NCBI GenBank assembly: GCA_009699875.1
Contig: WLNI01000001.1
Location: 682,001 to 746,000, forward strand
DNA: 64,000 nucleotides
Direction: 5' to 3'
Origin: Actinomycetota bacterium
GTDB taxonomy: Bacteria; Actinomycetota; Acidimicrobiia; Acidimicrobiales; RAAP-2
Shown here one piece after another: positions 57,613-64,000 of this stretch (its first letter is position 1; every line of letters starts with the position of its first letter). A program made the translations under genes and the position numbers. Below the pieces are notes generated by a model, which worked only from the letters and a program-made list of their open reading frames with translations, was not told the DNA's origin and did no database searches.

Positions 57613-57803
57613 TTGGCAACCTCCTCAACGGTGATCAGGTGAGGGACACGAGCAATCATGCCGCGGATCTCTGGACGATCTGGGAGTTCATTCGAGTGCC
57701 CAATTCTTCGCAGCCCGAGAGCGCGAAGAGTTCCACGGTGCTTTGGCTTGGTCCCGATACCAGACTTAATTTGGGTGACCTTGATGGTCTTTTCCGCAGC
57801 CAT
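57609..57803 (-). CDS. rpmD: Ribosomal protein L30
   Basis: A 64-residue protein: [40 protein letters not shown] and [18 protein letters not shown] two bases after the rpsE stop. Standard rpsE-rpmD-rplO order. Confidence 0.96.
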   Translation of the reverse strand: MAAEKTIKVTQIKSGIGTKPKHRGTLRALGLRRIGHSNELPDRPEIRGMIARVPHLITVEEVAK

Positions 57804-57805
57804 GC

Positions 57806-58357
57806 TTAGCTCACTTCCTTATAAAGATCTTTTGCTCGCTCGGTCTCTCGATAGGCACGCAACACGCCCCCAGGAACAACTTCCTCGGCGGTCTTGCCAC
57901 GAAGGCGAGCAACATCTTCAGGTCGCCGAAGCGACTTCAGGCCGGCAATCGTGGCATGGGCCACATTGATTCCATTCGATGAACCAAGGGACTTCGCCAA
58001 GATGTCGTGGATCCCCGCCATCTCCAAGATTGCTCGCGCTGCCCCACCGGCAATCACACCGGTACCCGGAGCTGCGGGCTTGAGAAGGACGCGTCCAGCT
58101 CCAGCTTCTCCTAGAACTTGATGAGTAATCGTCGAACCGGCAAGAGGAACATCGAACATGTTCTTGCGAGCCTCTTCGATTCCTTTTTGCACGGCCAGGC
58201 CGGCCTCTTTGGCTTTTCCGTAGCCGAGACCCACTTTGCCTTTTCCATCACCAATGACCATGAGGGCAGCAAAACTAAACCGTCGACCACCCTTGACGAC
58301 CTTGGCAACTCGGTTGACATTGATCGTCCGCTCTTCGTACTGAGTTTGATCGGCCAT
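57806..58357 (-). CDS. rpsE: Ribosomal protein S5
   Basis: A 183-residue protein at the mRNA entry, important for accuracy. It shows [56 protein letters not shown] and [18 protein letters not shown]. Overlaps the rplR stop by one base (TAATG). Confidence 0.97.
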   Translation of the reverse strand: MADQTQYEERTINVNRVAKVVKGGRRFSFAALMVIGDGKGKVGLGYGKAKEAGLAVQKGIEEARKNMFDVPLAGSTITHQVLGEAGAGRVLLKPAAPGTGVIAGGAARAILEMAGIHDILAKSLGSSNGINVAHATIAGLKSLRRPEDVARLRGKTAEEVVPGGVLRAYRETERAKDLYKEVS

Positions 58358-58713
58358 TAGAACTCCAGTCCCTCTTTGCGTAGTGCGTCAGCGAGTGCCG
58401 CCACACGACCGTGGTAGGAAAATCCTCCACGATCAAATACCACTGTCGTGATGCCAGCATCTTTCATTCGAGTGGCCAACACTTTCCCAACTTTTGTCGC
58501 CCCGTCACGATTTGAACCCGTGGCGTCAATCCCCTTCTCAACAGAAGAGGCCGCCGCAAGCGTCCGACCAGAAAGATCGTCAATCACTTGTACGCTGATG
58601 TGCTTGTTCGTTCGAGATACTGCGACGCGTGGACGGTTTGGTGTTCCCGTCATGTTCAATCGAACTCGACGGTGACGACGAATACGAAGCTCTCGAGTTG
58701 TTCGTTGTGCCAT
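58357..58713 (-). CDS. rplR: Ribosomal protein L18
   Basis: A 118-residue 5S rRNA-binding protein: [57 protein letters not shown] and [19 protein letters not shown]. Two bases after the rplF stop. Confidence 0.97.
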   Translation of the reverse strand: MAQRTTRELRIRRHRRVRLNMTGTPNRPRVAVSRTNKHISVQVIDDLSGRTLAAASSVEKGIDATGSNRDGATKVGKVLATRMKDAGITTVVFDRGGFSYHGRVAALADALRKEGLEF

Positions 58714-58715
58714 GG

Positions 58716-59255
58716 TTACTTCGCTGCCTTTCCAGCCTTGCGCTGCACGCGCTCGCCGGCGTATCGCACGCCCTTGCCTTTGTAAGGCTCAGGTTTACGG
58801 AGTTTTCGAATATTTGCGGCTACTTGACCGACTTTTTCCTTATCGGCACCCTTGACAAAAATCTGTGTGGGCTGAGGTACTTCAAAGGTCACGCCATCAG
58901 GAGCATCAAAGTGCACCGAGTGACTGAAACCGAGTGAAAGTTCGAGTGACGAAGGACCTTTCGCTTGGGCCCTGTATCCCACACCAACGATCTCTAACTC
59001 CTTGGTATAGCCATCAGTCACACCGGTCACCATGTTGGCGACAAGTGAACGCGTCAGACCATGGAGCGCTCGGTGATTACGCTCATCACTTGGGCGTTCG
59101 ACCAGAAGCGTGTCTCCTTCTTGTCGAACGGTGATCGCGTCGGGAAGAATTCTCTCAAGAGTTCCTTGAGGTCCCTTGACAGTCACCATTTCATTCGTGA
59201 TGTCAACAGTGACCGAGGACGGCACTGTGATGGGGGTCTTTCCAATTCGTGACAT
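58716..59255 (-). CDS. rplF: Ribosomal protein L6
   Basis: A 179-residue protein near the factor-binding site: [63 protein letters not shown] and [20 protein letters not shown]. Standard length. Confidence 0.97.
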   Translation of the reverse strand: MSRIGKTPITVPSSVTVDITNEMVTVKGPQGTLERILPDAITVRQEGDTLLVERPSDERNHRALHGLTRSLVANMVTGVTDGYTKELEIVGVGYRAQAKGPSSLELSLGFSHSVHFDAPDGVTFEVPQPTQIFVKGADKEKVGQVAANIRKLRKPEPYKGKGVRYAGERVQRKAGKAAK

Positions 59256-59283
59256 CTAGGCCTCCTTCCTGATTCGAGTTCGA

Positions 59284-59688
59284 TTACCAAACATGGCAGA
59301 GCACCTCGCCACCAAGATGACGCTGTCGCGCTTCTCGGTCAGTCATGAGACCAGCTGAGGTGGACAGCACGGCTACGCCGAATCCACCAAGGACTCGAGG
59401 GATGTTGTCCGCTTGGGCGTAAATGCGCAGTCCAGGCTTTGAGACTCGGCGGAGTCCAGCGATGGTGGCTTGGCGCTCAGCGTCATATTTGAGCTCGATC
59501 GTCAGTGCCGTTCCTGGTCGTCCTTCTTGAGGAGCGGTACCAAAACCAGCGATGAAGCCTTCCCGCTCAAGAATCTTGGCCAGCGACTCCTTCAACTTTG
59601 AACCAGGCATGGTGACAGAGTCGTGTTGCGCTTTATTGGCGTTCCGGATACGGGTCAGCATGTCCGCGATTGGGTCAGTCATTGTCAT
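59284..59688 (-). CDS. rpsH: Ribosomal protein S8
   Basis: A 134-residue 16S-binding protein: [60 protein letters not shown] and the C-terminal [25 protein letters not shown] lies seven bases before the ATG at 59688, deciding the start over a second ATG two codons later. Confidence 0.97.
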   Translation of the reverse strand: MTMTDPIADMLTRIRNANKAQHDSVTMPGSKLKESLAKILEREGFIAGFGTAPQEGRPGTALTIELKYDAERQATIAGLRRVSKPGLRIYAQADNIPRVLGGFGVAVLSTSAGLMTDREARQRHLGGEVLCHVW

Positions 59689-59701
59689 CGCAATACCTCC
59701 C

Positions 59702-59887
59702 TCACCAGCTCGCCTTCGTCACGCCAGGAATCTCGCCAGCGTGGACCATCTGTCGCAAGCAAATACGACACAGCCCGAACTTGCGATAGACGGCTTTTGG
59801 CCGACCACATCGCTGGCAGCGGGTGTACGCGCGTACCTTGAACTTTGGTGTCTTTTGTTGCTTGTTGATAAGTGCTTTTTTTGCCAT
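59702..59887 (-). CDS. rpsN: Ribosomal protein S14, zinc type (S14Z)
   Basis: A 61-residue protein of the short zinc-binding class: [40 protein letters not shown] and [19 protein letters not shown], with CxxC pairs. Start at 59887 gives the exact family length. Confidence 0.97.
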   Translation of the reverse strand: MAKKALINKQQKTPKFKVRAYTRCQRCGRPKAVYRKFGLCRICLRQMVHAGEIPGVTKASW

Positions 59888-59891
59888 AGGA

Positions 59892-60455
59892 TTAACGGTT
59901 CTCCTGTCGGAATGGGAAGCCAAACGCTGATAAAAACGCTCGCCCCTCATCATTAGTGTGGGCAGTCGTCACAATCGTGATGTCCATACCCCGTGGGCTA
60001 TCGATCTGGTCGTACTCAATCTCCGGAAAAATCAACTGTTCGGTGACCCCGAAGGTGTAGTTGCCGTGTCCATCAAAGGACTTTGGGCTCAGTCCACGGA
60101 AGTCTCGAATTCGAGGAATCGCCAAGGAGACAAGGCGGTCAAAGAACTCCCACGCTCGATCTCCTCGCAACGTCACTTTCACGCCAATGGCTTGGCCTTC
60201 TCGAAGCTTGAATCCAGCGATTGAATCCTTGGCTCGGGTGATAGCGGGCTTCTGACCAGTGATGGCCTCGAAGTCTCGTTGGGCACCTTCTAAGAGTGAC
60301 TGCTGTTGGGTTGCTTTTCCCACACCAGAGTTCAAAACAATCTTGGTCAAACGAGGAACCTGCATGATGTTGGAAAGACCCAGGGTCTCCTTGAGCTGCG
60401 GGCGAATCTCCGCGTCATAGCGCTCTTTCAGTCTTGGTCGTGTCACTGTGCTCAT
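59892..60455 (-). CDS. rplE: Ribosomal protein L5
   Basis: A 187-residue 5S rRNA-binding protein: [80 protein letters not shown] and [22 protein letters not shown] at 60455 overlaps the rplX stop. Confidence 0.96.
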   Translation of the reverse strand: MSTVTRPRLKERYDAEIRPQLKETLGLSNIMQVPRLTKIVLNSGVGKATQQQSLLEGAQRDFEAITGQKPAITRAKDSIAGFKLREGQAIGVKVTLRGDRAWEFFDRLVSLAIPRIRDFRGLSPKSFDGHGNYTFGVTEQLIFPEIEYDQIDSPRGMDITIVTTAHTNDEGRAFLSAFGFPFRQENR

Positions 60456-60757
60456 AGATCTGCTCCACATTTCCTACAGACGCGAACCTTCTTGTCACCG
60501 TCTGTCTTCATTCCGGCCCGTGTCGGACCATCACATTTTTTGCACCACAAAGAAACAGCTGACACAGGGAGCGGCATGAACTTGTCAATGATGCCGGCTT
60601 GTACCGTCTGTCCTTGCTGCTTCACGTGACGCTTCGAAATATTGATGCCCTCAAGAACGACCTGGTTCTTTGTTGGAATGGCACGAATCACTTCTCCGCG
60701 CTGTCCAGCCCACTTCCCAGTCCGAACGACGACTTCATCACCCTTCTTTACTCGCAT
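60452..60757 (-). CDS. rplX: Ribosomal protein L24 with zinc ribbon
   Basis: A 101-residue protein that starts 50S assembly. KOW region: [20 protein letters not shown] and [20 protein letters not shown]. The C-terminus has two Cys pairs ([12 protein letters not shown] and VCRKCGADL), the zinc form. ATG overlaps the rplN stop as ATGA. Confidence 0.96.
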   Translation of the reverse strand: MRVKKGDEVVVRTGKWAGQRGEVIRAIPTKNQVVLEGINISKRHVKQQGQTVQAGIIDKFMPLPVSAVSLWCKKCDGPTRAGMKTDGDKKVRVCRKCGADL

Positions 60758-61125
60758 CAAATCACCTCCGGGGCAAGAGAAACGATTCGCATAAACTTCT
60801 TGTCACGAAGCTCACGCCCTACAGGACCAAAGATTCTGGTCCCTCGAGGCTGTGACTGCTCGTTGATCAACACTGCGGCGTTTTCATCGAACTTGATGTA
60901 ACTACCGTCCGCTCGGCGACGCTCTTTCTTCGTACGCACCACGACGCAGCGAACAACGTCACCACGCTTTACTGCTGCGCCTGGAATCGCGTCTTTCACC
61001 GTTGCGATGAAGACGTCACCAATTGAGGCATAGCGACGTCGCGATCCACCAAGGACACGAATACACAACACTTCTTTGGCACCTGAGTTATCTGCCACTC
61101 GCAGTCGCGACTCTTGCTGAATCAT
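60757..61125 (-). CDS. rplN: Ribosomal protein L14
   Basis: A 122-residue intersubunit bridge protein: [60 protein letters not shown] and [20 protein letters not shown]. Exact family length. Confidence 0.97.
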   Translation of the reverse strand: MIQQESRLRVADNSGAKEVLCIRVLGGSRRRYASIGDVFIATVKDAIPGAAVKRGDVVRCVVVRTKKERRRADGSYIKFDENAAVLINEQSQPRGTRIFGPVGRELRDKKFMRIVSLAPEVI

Positions 61126-61397
61126 CGGGCACGCTCCAGGATCTCATCAAGTCGCCAACGCTTGAGCTTCGAAAGAGGCCGAGTTTCAATCACTCGAACT
61201 CGATCACCCATTTTGGCTTCGCTCTTCTCGTCATGGACATAGAGCTTCTTGGTTTGCTGAACGGTCTTGCCGTAGCGAGGGTGACGAACGCGCTCAACGA
61301 CCGCGATGACCACTGTGTTCTCCATCTTGTCGGAGACCACAATGCCCTCTCGGACCTTGCGCTGTGCTCGCTCTGTTGTTTCCGTTGTTTCAGCCAT
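61122..61397 (-). CDS. rpsQ: Ribosomal protein S17
   Basis: A 91-residue OB-fold 16S-binding protein: [40 protein letters not shown] and [21 protein letters not shown] short Glu/Thr-rich head ([11 protein letters not shown]) is typical of actinobacteria. Overlaps rplN by 4 bases. Confidence 0.97.
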   Translation of the reverse strand: MAETTETTERAQRKVREGIVVSDKMENTVVIAVVERVRHPRYGKTVQQTKKLYVHDEKSEAKMGDRVRVIETRPLSKLKRWRLDEILERAR

Positions 61398-61399
61398 AA

Positions 61400-61633
61400 T
61401 TAGGCCTCTCCTCCGTCGTTCTCCAAAGCCTCGGCCTCAGTGATTTCACGATCGCGAAGCACCGTGAGTGCTCGGGCAATATCTTTTCGAACAACGCTCA
61501 TCCTCGCCGTATTGTCGAGTTGGCCAGTGGCCAGTTGAAAACGCAAGTTGAAAAGCTCACGTCGTGACTCGGCCAAGCGATCAACGAGTTCGGGTGAACT
61601 TAATGACAGCATCTCATCTGCTTTGGTGTTCAT
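61400..61633 (-). CDS. rpmC: Ribosomal protein L29
   Basis: A 77-residue helical hairpin protein at the tunnel exit: [40 protein letters not shown] and [23 protein letters not shown] overlaps the rplP stop by 4 bases. Confidence 0.96.
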   Translation of the reverse strand: MNTKADEMLSLSSPELVDRLAESRRELFNLRFQLATGQLDNTARMSVVRKDIARALTVLRDREITEAEALENDGGEA

Positions 61634-62067
61634 AGTTGAATCTCCGACGTTCCATGTGTCCCGGGACGGATCACGAATCGTGCCCGAATAGGAAGTTTCT
61701 GGATGGCGCGCTCCATTGCGGAACGTGCGAGCTCTTGATCAACCCCTGCGAGTTCAAAGAGGATTCGACCGGGCTTGACGACCGCGACCCAGTGTTCTGG
61801 GTTTCCTTTTCCAGATCCCATCCGGGTTTCAGCTGGCTTTTCAGTGACTGGTTTGTCGGGGAACACTCGAATCCAGACTTTTCCACCACGCTTGACGTGA
61901 CGGGTCATGGCAATACGAGCAGCCTCAATTTGACGAGCGGTCAACCACGCAGGCTCGAGGGCCTGAATTCCAAAGTCGCCGAAGGAGACCTCAGTCCCAG
62001 CCTTGGCGTTCCCGCTCATGCGACCACGCTGTTGTTTACGGTAGCGAACCTTACGAGGCATCAACAT
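61630..62067 (-). CDS. rplP: Ribosomal protein L16
   Basis: A 145-residue protein organising the A site: [60 protein letters not shown] and [20 protein letters not shown]. The MLMP start matches the family; a second ATG two codons later is possible. Confidence 0.97.
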   Translation of the reverse strand: MLMPRKVRYRKQQRGRMSGNAKAGTEVSFGDFGIQALEPAWLTARQIEAARIAMTRHVKRGGKVWIRVFPDKPVTEKPAETRMGSGKGNPEHWVAVVKPGRILFELAGVDQELARSAMERAIQKLPIRARFVIRPGTHGTSEIQL

Positions 62068-62069
62068 GA

Positions 62070-63053
62070 CTAGTCGTTCTCCCTCTTGAAGTGAGGCGTC
62101 TCGTGATGCTCATGAAGGGTACGTCGTTCAATCTCTTCTTCTTCAGCCAAGCGACGCTCTAACTCATCAGGCTCAGCTGGCGTTGCGACGAGATCCTTGA
62201 TTGGCTCTTCGAGACTTGCCTCATCATCGATTTCGATTGGGTTCTCAGTCTCAACGACGGCACCCGGCTCTGGCATCTCCGCCTTTCGACGGCCTCCACC
62301 TGCAGTCACGAGTCGTCGTGGACCTTCAGGTGCGGCGGGAGCGACGACGCCACCCATGCCTGAAGTTTCACCAACGGCCATTGCTGCTTCCTTGGTGATC
62401 TTGTCTTCAATAGAAACCTTGTACGGAAGGATGTCGCCTTTGTAGATCCATACCTTGACGCCAACTTTTCCGGTCCCGGTCGCTGCTTCACGGAAGCCGT
62501 AGTCAATGTCAGCTCTGAGGGTGTGAAGAGGAACTCGTCCTTCTCGGTACTGCTCTTTCCGACTCATTTCCGCTCCACCTAGTCGGCCTGAGCACTGGAC
62601 CTTGATCCCAAGTGCTCCAGCTTTTTGGACGGTCTGAATCGCACGCTTCATTGCTCGACGGAAGGCAACACGACGAGCCAACTGGTCGCAGATCCCTTGG
62701 GCAATCAGTGCAGCGTCTAACTCAGGTTGTTTGATCTCTTGGATGTTGAGCTGAATTCGATTCGGGAGTCCCGTGATCTCTTCGAGCTTCTTCTTCAGAC
62801 GGTCCGCTTCTGCTCCCCGTCGACCAATGACAATTCCAGGACGAGCCGTGTGAATATCAATACGAATTCGATCACGAGTCCGCTCAACTTCAATACGACT
62901 CACCGCAGCTGTTTCGAGCTGCTTGGTCAGGTAGTCACGAATCTTCCAGTCTTCAACAACGAACTCTTTGTAGTTGCGTTCTTCAAACCAACGCGACTTC
63001 CAATCAGTCGTCACGCCGAGGCGGAAACCGTATGGGTTTACTTTCTGGCCCAT
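62070..63053 (-). CDS. rpsC: Ribosomal protein S3 with long acidic tail
   Basis: A 327-residue protein at the mRNA entry. The core is complete: [20 protein letters not shown], the KH motif [40 protein letters not shown] and [20 protein letters not shown]. After about residue 215 comes an extension of about 110 residues, first Gly/Ala/Arg then acidic ([20 protein letters not shown]). Streptomyces-type S3 is also extended, but this is longer. Confidence 0.96.
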   Translation of the reverse strand: MGQKVNPYGFRLGVTTDWKSRWFEERNYKEFVVEDWKIRDYLTKQLETAAVSRIEVERTRDRIRIDIHTARPGIVIGRRGAEADRLKKKLEEITGLPNRIQLNIQEIKQPELDAALIAQGICDQLARRVAFRRAMKRAIQTVQKAGALGIKVQCSGRLGGAEMSRKEQYREGRVPLHTLRADIDYGFREAATGTGKVGVKVWIYKGDILPYKVSIEDKITKEAAMAVGETSGMGGVVAPAAPEGPRRLVTAGGGRRKAEMPEPGAVVETENPIEIDDEASLEEPIKDLVATPAEPDELERRLAEEEEIERRTLHEHHETPHFKREND

Positions 63054-63820
63054 TACTTGCCCTTCTCTTCAGACTCGGCGTCATCATCTTTGGACGCCGT
63101 TGCCTTCTTGGTCGTCTTCTTGGTGGCCTTCGTGGCCTTCTTGGTCGTCTTCTTTGCCGCGGCCTTCGCAGGCTTGGCGTCTTCTTGATCAGCCTCTTCG
63201 CTCACGCTTTCGTCCTGATCGGCCTCTTCGACAATGTCGGTCTCGACAACGACGGTCTCGTCAACAGCGACTGTTGACTCGATCTCTTCCTCGTTCTCTC
63301 CAACCTCGTCATCAATTGCTTCGATCTCCGCTTCACGAGCGGCATCTCGTCGACGCCCTCGCTGTTGCTGATCAGCACGTCGCTGTGACTCAGCAACTCG
63401 ACGTGAACGCTGTGTTCCCGCAGCTTGTCGCGCGGCCAAACGGCGCTCTAAACGATCTTCTGGCAAACGATCAACAATCACCGTGATGTGACATGTCCGT
63501 TTACGAATCTTCGTGGCGCGTCCACGTGCTCGAGGACGCCACCGCTTCATGGTCGTTCCTTCGTCGGCATACGCCGCTGCAACGTAGAGGTCGTCAGAAT
63601 TTTGACCATCGTTGTGCACTGCGTTCGCAACAGCGGACGCGAGGACCTTCGAAATCACACGAGCAGCTTCTCGCTCGGTTCCATTCAAAATCTCAGCGGC
63701 AAGGTCGACGCTCTCGCCTCGAATCAAGTTAAGAACTTGTCGGGCCTTTGATGCTGACATGTGATAGTGCCGCAAGACCGCTTTGGTCCCTGGACGTTCG
63801 TTGGTCTTTACACCAGTCAT
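63053..63820 (-). CDS. rplV: Ribosomal protein L22 with about 135-residue low-complexity tail
   Basis: A 255-residue protein; L22 is usually near 110-130. The core (about 1-118) is normal: [60 protein letters not shown]. The tail has a basic Arg/Gln/Ala segment (about 119-165), an acidic segment (about 165-215), then Lys/Ala/Thr repeats like histone H1 ([20 protein letters not shown]) and a short acidic end. It overlaps rpsC by one base, so the tail ends exactly where rpsC starts. Confidence 0.95.
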   Translation of the reverse strand: MTGVKTNERPGTKAVLRHYHMSASKARQVLNLIRGESVDLAAEILNGTEREAARVISKVLASAVANAVHNDGQNSDDLYVAAAYADEGTTMKRWRPRARGRATKIRKRTCHITVIVDRLPEDRLERRLAARQAAGTQRSRRVAESQRRADQQQRGRRRDAAREAEIEAIDDEVGENEEEIESTVAVDETVVVETDIVEEADQDESVSEEADQEDAKPAKAAAKKTTKKATKATKKTTKKATASKDDDAESEEKGK

Positions 63821-63822
63821 CT

Positions 63823-64000
63823 CTAGCGTCTCCCGACCTTCTCTTGTCCAGCGTGGAATCGGAAGGTACGCGTGGGAGCAAACTCACCAAGCTTGTGACC
63901 AACCATTGATTCGGTCAAAAAGACGGGAACGTGACGACGTCCATCATGAACAGCAATGGTGTGACCCACCATGTCCGGAATGATGGTGCTTCTGCGTGAC
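63823..64000 (-). CDS. rpsS: Ribosomal protein S19, C-terminal part (cut by window edge)
   Basis: The last 58 codons are present, reading [40 protein letters not shown] and [18 protein letters not shown] before a TAG. This is the S19 C-terminal domain near the A-site finger. The N-terminal third and start lie beyond base 64000. Two bases separate its stop from the rplV ATG. Confidence 0.95.
   Translation of the reverse strand, partial: SRRSTIIPDMVGHTIAVHDGRRHVPVFLTESMVGHKLGEFAPTRTFRFHAGQEKVGRR

Noticed and set aside
62974-63486. Plus-strand open frame opposite rplV-rpsC
   Set aside because: Translation is low-complexity Arg/Pro/Ser, the complement of the Lys/Glu-rich L22 tail.

Overview
The window is actinobacterial chromosome of moderate GC. 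Supporting evidence: two WhiB-type iron-sulfur regulators; a decaprenyl-phosphate arabinose cluster (UbiA, DprE1, DprE2); a Lon-like YlbL protease near a DUF2342-type protein, as I recall from mycobacteria; GuaB3; and zinc-binding forms of S4, S14, L24 and L36. The moderate base composition and the lack of mycolate genes here make a lineage such as Acidimicrobiia more likely than Mycobacteriales. That placement is inference; no rRNA gene is present. Genes are packed tightly, with many 4-base ATGA or GTGA overlaps, and no stretch over 300 bases lacks a gene.

Layout. 1-5.6 kb: a membrane Lon-like protease, a HEAT-repeat protein, MreB, a PDZ protein with a degenerate protease domain, and a DUF2342-like protein, in divergent and convergent pairs. 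5.7-7.2 kb: two whiB-like genes flanking a formimidoyltransferase-like gene. 7.2-10.7 kb: a MoxR-like ATPase and VWA protein operon. 10.8-23.5 kb: central metabolism, with sdhCAB on the plus strand and mdh, icd, metF, a cupin, folD, purH, purN, sucD, sucC and a B12-binding mutase subunit on the minus strand. 23.6-26.7 kb: ubiA-dprE1-dprE2. 26.7-33.1 kb: a NAGPA-like membrane-anchored protein, a PcrA/UvrD helicase, guaA and guaB3. 33.2-39 kb: a Nudix hydrolase, a hicAB toxin-antitoxin pair, groES-groEL behind a double CIRCE operator, an SDR and two RDD membrane proteins. 39.1-49.2 kb: one long minus-strand run of pdxH, tsaD, rimI, tsaB, tsaE, a family-4 uracil-DNA glycosylase, alr, nnr, acpS, glmS and glmM. 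49.2-64 kb: the ribosomal protein superoperon, read on the minus strand from rpsS (cut by the window edge) to rplQ-truA, then rplM-rpsI.

How the genes work together. sdhCAB, mdh, icd and sucCD supply much of the oxidative TCA cycle, and the small B12 subunit next to sucC points to methylmalonyl-CoA entering as succinyl-CoA. metF, folD, purH and purN share the folate one-carbon pool and feed IMP, which guaB3 and guaA act on. tsaB, tsaE and tsaD make the tRNA t6A modification. alr, glmS, glmM and mreB serve cell-wall synthesis.

I found no wholly new multi-gene system; most of the window is core genome. The best leads are two genes that seem to start at CTG (infA, with an ideal ribosome binding site, and the formimidoyltransferase, through a CTGA overlap with whiB); a tandem pair of CIRCE operators before groES; a DprE1 with Ala at the benzothiazinone-target Cys position; two protease-like proteins lacking catalytic residues; and an L22 protein with a tail of about 135 residues resembling a histone tail.
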